From the NCBI GenBank assembly GCA_030613165.1, contig JAUWMN010000045.1:1-8675 (forward strand): a stretch of 8,675 bases of DNA, given 5' to 3'. The stretch is from Desulfobacterales bacterium (GTDB taxonomy: Bacteria; Desulfobacterota; Desulfobacteria; Desulfobacterales; C00003106). Shown here piece by piece: positions 5,764 to 8,675 of the stretch. The position numbers and the translations under genes are program-made. Every line of letters starts with the position of its first letter. Positions within the stretch are counted from its first letter, which is position 1. The notes beneath the pieces are model-generated. The model had not been told where the DNA came from. It saw only the letters and a list, made by a program, of their open reading frames with translations, and searched no databases.

Positions 5764-5780
5764 TGGTACGACCCTTGCTT
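5764..5780 (+). promoter_or_regulatory. Sigma-54 (-24/-12) promoter of the CBS/permease cassette
   Basis: TTGGTACGACCCTTGCTT matches the sigma-54 consensus TTGGCACG-N4-TTGCT with a single C-to-T change in the -24 box. The invariant GG (5765-5766) and GC (5777-5778) are 12 bases apart, as required. Predicted transcription starts near 5790, leaving a short leader with AAGGA before the ATG at 5814. This promoter rules out the longer reading frame that begins at 5757, because that start would lie upstream of the transcript. Confidence 0.85.
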
Positions 5781-5813
5781 TCTTATTGGAGTGTACTATC
5801 AAGGATACGGATT

Positions 5814-6356
5814 ATGGCCACGGAGAAATTTGTTAAAGACTTTATGCGCCCGCTGGATCGCTATTGCTACATCAAAGAGGACGCGACAGTGCAAGATGCC
5901 TTGCGGCTCCTGGACAAGGCAAGAGTAGAGAGCACACATCCGTGCCTTGTTGTTGTGGGAGAGGACCAGTCCGAAAAGCAGCTGAGCAAGGGTTTAGTCA
6001 CACCAACGCAACTTGGCTTTGGATTATCGGCCCATTTCTTGAGAGGGGCGCAAAAAAGCGGCCCTATCTTCTGGGAAGGCCAGCTCGAAGCAGAATGCCT
6101 GGAAGGGGCCAAGAAGCGTGTTGGGGAGATCATGGTCCCGATCATAGCCTGTGTACGGGAAACCGAGATGCTCATGGAGGCCGTGTTTTTGCTTAACAAA
6201 TACCAGGTCGATTTTCTACCTGTGGTTAATAAGGATGATGTGGTGGGAATGATTCACATTCATGAAATTTTAGCCTATATTGCCGGGCTGGCATTAGAAA
6301 AACAGGACGCATATAGGATGCTTTCCGAGAATTCTGATCCAACTCCAAAAGCGTGA
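5814..6356 (+). CDS. Stand-alone CBS-domain-pair protein 1
   Basis: The protein has 180 residues and consists of a Bateman module. The first CBS motif is at about 6-70 (FVKDFMRP...ATVQDALRLL...CLVVV) and the second at about 101-157 (RVGEIMVP...EAVFLL...DFLPVVNKDDVVGMIHIHEI). A linker of roughly 30 residues with FLRG at 75-78 separates them. CBS pairs commonly bind AMP, ATP, SAM or related adenosyl ligands and control a partner enzyme, channel or transporter. No transmembrane segment, kinase or DNA-binding domain is attached, so this would be a soluble trans-acting sensor. AAGGA at 5801-5805 lies 8 bases before the ATG. It is the first gene after the sigma-54 promoter. A paralogue with the same layout (FLR at the same residues) follows after 169 bp. 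Its regulatory target is unknown; the permease or the sensor-less activator are the local candidates. Confidence 0.85.
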   Translation: MATEKFVKDFMRPLDRYCYIKEDATVQDALRLLDKARVESTHPCLVVVGEDQSEKQLSKGLVTPTQLGFGLSAHFLRGAQKSGPIFWEGQLEAECLEGAKKRVGEIMVPIIACVRETEMLMEAVFLLNKYQVDFLPVVNKDDVVGMIHIHEILAYIAGLALEKQDAYRMLSENSDPTPKA

Positions 6357-6525
6357 GAAACCGCCCAAATTACCCAAACTTTTCGTCAAATAGGCCTGCT
6401 ATTCTCCTCAAATTTGCGAAAATTTTGTCTCGTTCTCACTCTTTTTCGTTACGGACATAATTCTCGGACAGCCTCCTGGGGTTGGTGTATTTTAGAAATA
6501 ACAAAAATCGAAAAGGAGGTGTGGC
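6357..6525 (+). promoter_or_regulatory. Gap between the two CBS genes, with weak promoter candidate
   Basis: TTCTCA (6433-6438) and CATAAT (6456-6461) are spaced by 17 bases and could be a weak sigma-70-type promoter for the second CBS gene and permease. A near-palindrome around CAAATTTGCGAAAATTTTG (6409-6427) might attenuate read-through from the first CBS gene. I find no second sigma-54 promoter and no GGCA-N6-TGCC site here. Whether all three genes form one operon is therefore open. Confidence 0.25.
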
Positions 6526-7050
6526 ATGTCGAATGCCAGAAAAGTCAAGGAACTCATGGTCAAAATAACCGACTACCCGCATATTCCGTACTGGCTGAGT
6601 GTGCGGGACGCGGTTGCCATGATTCACAGTGTTTATGATGAAAAAGGAGGCCTGGGAGAGCGCTCCATGATTTTGGTGTTTGACGAACAGTATCAACTCC
6701 TGGGAGTCTTGACACTCAAAAATCTTCTCACGGGCGTTGAGCCAAACTTTCTTAGAAAGGATGAACAGTCACCCTACCAGGGCCTCACACACGCCGATTA
6801 TGCAAGCCTTGCGGCGCTTGTAGAAGGGACCTTCTCTGAAAAATGTAAAGAGGAGTCAAAAAAGCCGGTGAGTGAGGTGATGATCCCGATCCGGGCAACG
6901 CTTGACGTGAACGATTCTGTTTCCAAGGCGGCATTTGTCATGCTGCAGGCGGATATCAATCTCGTCCCTGTGATGGATGGCCAGTTGATAGCAGGCGTGT
7001 TGCGCATGAGCGACGTCTTTAATGAACTGACAAAAATTGTCTTAGAGTGA
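6526..7050 (+). CDS. Stand-alone CBS-domain-pair protein 2 (paralogue of protein 1)
   Basis: The protein has 174 residues with two CBS motifs, at about 6-70 (KVKELM...SVRDAVAMI...QLLGVLTLKNLL) and 114-170 (PVSEVMIPIRATLDVNDSVSKAAFVM...NLVPVMDGQLIAGVLRMSDVF). It aligns with protein 1 along its length, including VKxxM near the start, FLR at 75-77 and the V-x-E-x-M-x-P-I opening of the second motif, but is well diverged. The two are thus an old duplication rather than a recent copy. A strong Shine-Dalgarno (AAAGGAGGT, 6512-6520) precedes the ATG. The stop is 12 bp before the permease start, so these two are almost surely co-translated from one message. The simplest role is a nucleotide-responsive regulator of the permease, by analogy with CBS control of other carriers and channels (inference). 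A heterodimer with protein 1 is possible. Confidence 0.86.
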   Translation: MSNARKVKELMVKITDYPHIPYWLSVRDAVAMIHSVYDEKGGLGERSMILVFDEQYQLLGVLTLKNLLTGVEPNFLRKDEQSPYQGLTHADYASLAALVEGTFSEKCKEESKKPVSEVMIPIRATLDVNDSVSKAAFVMLQADINLVPVMDGQLIAGVLRMSDVFNELTKIVLE

Positions 7051-7062
7051 GGGAGGTGTACG

Positions 7063-8592
7063 ATGGGTGAAAAGAGTAAACCAATTGCTACCGGGCCGGG
7101 CCTCCCAGAGATGCCTGATGAAATTATACTTTCTCCCGAGAAGCCGCGGCTGGACTGGAAGCGCCTGCTTTTTATGTCAATAGGGATTGTTCTGTTCATA
7201 GTAGTCTATTATGCACCGCCATGGCCGGACGCCATTGACCCAATGGGAACGCATTTTCCACTACCCCAGGCGGCCAAGGGCGCCATTGCCGTTTTTTTGT
7301 TGGCCGGTACCTGGTGGGTATTTGAGGTCGTTCCGATCGGCGTGACCAGTCTCATGATAGGGGTGCTACAGGCCCTCTTTCTGATCAGACCCGCAAAAGT
7401 AGCCTTTAAGGATTTTATGGATCCTTCTGTAATGTTCATCTTTGGCTCAATAGTCATCGGCATGGTCTTTACCAAAACGGGCCTGACCAAGCGTCTGGCA
7501 TATAAAATGCTGGAAATTGTGGGAGAAAAGACCAGCATGATCTATCTTGGCTGTTTTGTAGTGACCTCGGCGCTGACCCATATCATGGCCCACACCGCGG
7601 TTGCCGCCACTATATTCCCCCTCCTTATGGCTATCTATGCGCTTTATGGAGAAGGCGACAAGCAGACCAAGTTCGGCAAGGGGCTATTCATGGGCATGGC
7701 CTATGTGGCCGGAGCAGGGAGCATAGTAACCCTGCTGGGTGCCGCGCGCGGCGCTGTGGCCATCGGCTTTTATAATGATATCATGGGACAGGACATAACC
7801 TTTTTTCAACTGACCTATTACATGATGATCCCGGGGTGGCTGATGACCTTTTTACTCTGGGGATTTTTCATGATCTTTTTTAAACCGGAGAAAAAGACGA
7901 TCCCCGGCCTCAGGGAAAAGGCGAAACAACTGAATGCCCAATTGGGGAAGATTACAAGGGATGAGATTATGGCTATCGCCATTGTCCTTGCGGTAATCAT
8001 CTTCCTGGGTCTGCGGTCCTTTTACCCGGAGTTGAGAGTGTTTCATAAAACAGCGATTGTTTTGCTTTCAACCGTTGTATTTTTCCTCGTAAAAATTTTG
8101 GATGTTAAGGATCTGGAAGCGATTCCCTGGAATATTATATTGCTCTTTGCCGGGGCCATGAGCATCGGTTTTTGCCTCTGGGAAACAGGCGCTGCCAAAT
8201 GGATGGCGGTGAACTGGCTGGTGATGTTCAAGGACGCCCCCGCGTTTGTATTTGTCATGAGTATCGCCTTTTTTGTCATGATGATGACCAACTTTATCAT
8301 GAACGTGGCTGCTATTGCCATCTCTCTTCCTGTGGCTTTGGTGATCGCTCCTTATCTCGGAGTGGCCGGAGAGGTGATCCTCTTTGCATCACTGGTAACA
8401 GCGGGTATGCCTTTTCTCTTGCTGGTGGGCGCGGCCCCGAACGCCATAGCGTATGATTCAAAGCAGTTTACCACAGGCGAATTCTTTCTCTACGGCATTC
8501 CGGCCAGTATAATCCTGATGGCCGTGGTGGCCCTGTGCGTGGGTGTGATCTGGCCGATTTTGGGGATGCCGATTGCTATATCGACACCGTAG
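7063..8592 (+). CDS. DASS/SLC13-like anion permease with altered SNT motifs
   Basis: The protein has 509 residues with about 11-13 hydrophobic segments after a 33-residue hydrophilic N-terminus, typical for the divalent anion:Na+ symporter (DASS, SLC13) family, which imports dicarboxylates, citrate or sulfate across the inner membrane. VFEVVPIGVTSLMIGVLQAL (86-105) and the twofold repeat are recognisable. The two Na+/substrate hairpins differ from the norm. The first SNT reads A176-H177-T178 (MAHTAVAA), and the second reads M413-N414-V415 (TNFIMNVAA). The first TPPN-type loop is LLGAARG (224-230), while the second, GAAPNAIAY (456-464), is kept. The substrate and coupling ion cannot be inferred from the usual residues; sulfate or a C4-dicarboxylate are guesses. 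GGAGG at 7052-7056 lies 6 bases before the ATG. It is the last gene of the CBS cassette; no terminator is visible before the repeat at 8600. Confidence 0.85.
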   Translation: MGEKSKPIATGPGLPEMPDEIILSPEKPRLDWKRLLFMSIGIVLFIVVYYAPPWPDAIDPMGTHFPLPQAAKGAIAVFLLAGTWWVFEVVPIGVTSLMIGVLQALFLIRPAKVAFKDFMDPSVMFIFGSIVIGMVFTKTGLTKRLAYKMLEIVGEKTSMIYLGCFVVTSALTHIMAHTAVAATIFPLLMAIYALYGEGDKQTKFGKGLFMGMAYVAGAGSIVTLLGAARGAVAIGFYNDIMGQDITFFQLTYYMMIPGWLMTFLLWGFFMIFFKPEKKTIPGLREKAKQLNAQLGKITRDEIMAIAIVLAVIIFLGLRSFYPELRVFHKTAIVLLSTVVFFLVKILDVKDLEAIPWNIILLFAGAMSIGFCLWETGAAKWMAVNWLVMFKDAPAFVFVMSIAFFVMMMTNFIMNVAAIAISLPVALVIAPYLGVAGEVILFASLVTAGMPFLLLVGAAPNAIAYDSKQFTTGEFFLYGIPASIILMAVVALCVGVIWPILGMPIAISTP

Positions 8593-8599
8593 GAGGGCC

Positions 8600-8661
8600 A
8601 GATGACAGATGACAGAAGTCAGATGACAGAGGATTGAAGATTGAAGAATGACAAGTGACTA
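8600..8661. repeat. Heptanucleotide repeat array after the permease gene
   Basis: From 8601 the sequence runs in seven-base steps: GATGACA, GATGACA, GAAGTCA, GATGACA, GAGGATT, GAAGATT, GAAGAAT, GACAAGT, GACTATT. It includes AATGACAAGTGAC, which is identical in 13 bases to the complement of 677-689, where a similar heptad array lies. It starts 8 bases after the permease stop. No gene is visible from here to the window end. Confidence 0.65.
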
Positions 8662-8675
8662 TTTGAAGGACATAG

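Larger units (their letters stand above)
5452..5813. other. Divergent regulatory region between the activator and the CBS/permease cassette
   Basis: This 362-bp gap has no convincing gene. It contains a 5-bp-stem hairpin (AACCG 5523-5527 / CGGTT 5534-5538), two enhancer-like palindromes and a sigma-54 promoter, the last two listed separately. TATAGA on the minus strand (5486-5481) could be a -10 for the activator gene, but I find no matching -35. Confidence 0.6.

Noticed and set aside
5757..5813. Longer N-terminus for the first CBS protein
   Set aside because: The sigma-54 promoter at 5764-5780 places transcription start downstream of this codon, and AAGGA supports the ATG at 5814.
5864..6199. 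110-residue ORFs on both strands inside the first CBS gene
   Set aside because: Both are shadows of the CBS reading frame, which has clear domain motifs.
6470..6500. Possible second sigma-54 promoter around GGGGTTGGTGTATTTTAG
   Set aside because: It resembles the -24 half, but there is no GC 12 bases downstream of the GG.
7209..8321. Minus-strand ORFs across the permease gene
   Set aside because: They are antisense frames of a membrane protein, with no ribosome sites or recognisable domains.
8602..8637. ATG with a GGAGG-like site followed by an 11-codon ORF after the permease
   Set aside because: It consists of heptad repeat units, and the GGAGGG directly follows the permease stop; there is no sign of a real peptide.

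Overview
The window looks like a chromosomal segment of a bacterium with the style of the anaerobic Deltaproteobacteria (Desulfobacterota). This is inferred from the gene mix: an iron-sulfur flavoprotein next to a membrane polyferredoxin, a sigma-54 activator, and stand-alone CBS proteins beside an SLC13-type permease. Intergenic repeats are also abundant. No rRNA, tRNA, CRISPR array or transposase gene is visible, so the assignment is only suggestive.

Layout. (1) Positions 1-1287, minus strand: a two-gene redox unit. A flavodoxin-fold iron-sulfur flavoprotein (706-1287) is followed by a NapH-like membrane polyferredoxin that runs off the window edge (1-672). (2) Positions 1288-1850: a gene-free, repeat-rich stretch with two MITE-like elements sharing GTAAAAAGTC termini and a GGTTCA-based hairpin. 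(3) Positions 1851-4421: an Nfu/NifU C-terminal-domain Fe-S scaffold (+) meets fabH (-) tail to tail. FabH is divergent from a class I/II PLP aminotransferase (+), and the 160-bp space between them holds back-to-back promoter candidates. (4) Positions 4426-5451, minus: a sigma-54 activator (AAA+ plus Fis-type HTH) with no receiver or sensor domain. (5) Positions 5452-5813: a regulatory region with two 14-bp palindromes whose centres are 20 bp apart and a near-consensus sigma-54 promoter pointing right. (6) Positions 5814-8592, plus: two paralogous CBS-domain proteins and a DASS/SLC13-like permease.

The most interesting unit is 4426-8592. The activator is divergent from the cassette. Paired palindromes sit about 130-160 bp upstream of the predicted start site, as enhancer sites for a sigma-54 activator should. 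The first gene downstream is a stand-alone CBS protein, and a paralogous CBS gene is followed 12 bp later by the permease. A reasonable model is an anion or carboxylate uptake system whose expression depends on sigma-54 and whose activity, or the activator itself, responds to an adenine nucleotide bound by the CBS proteins. The permease lacks the usual SNT residues of Na+-coupled DASS carriers in both halves, so its substrate and coupling ion are open.

Seven-base tandem repeats (GACAGAT/GATGACA type) occur at 677-721 and again at 8600-8661, in opposite orientation near the two ends of the window. They point to a dispersed short-repeat family in this genome.
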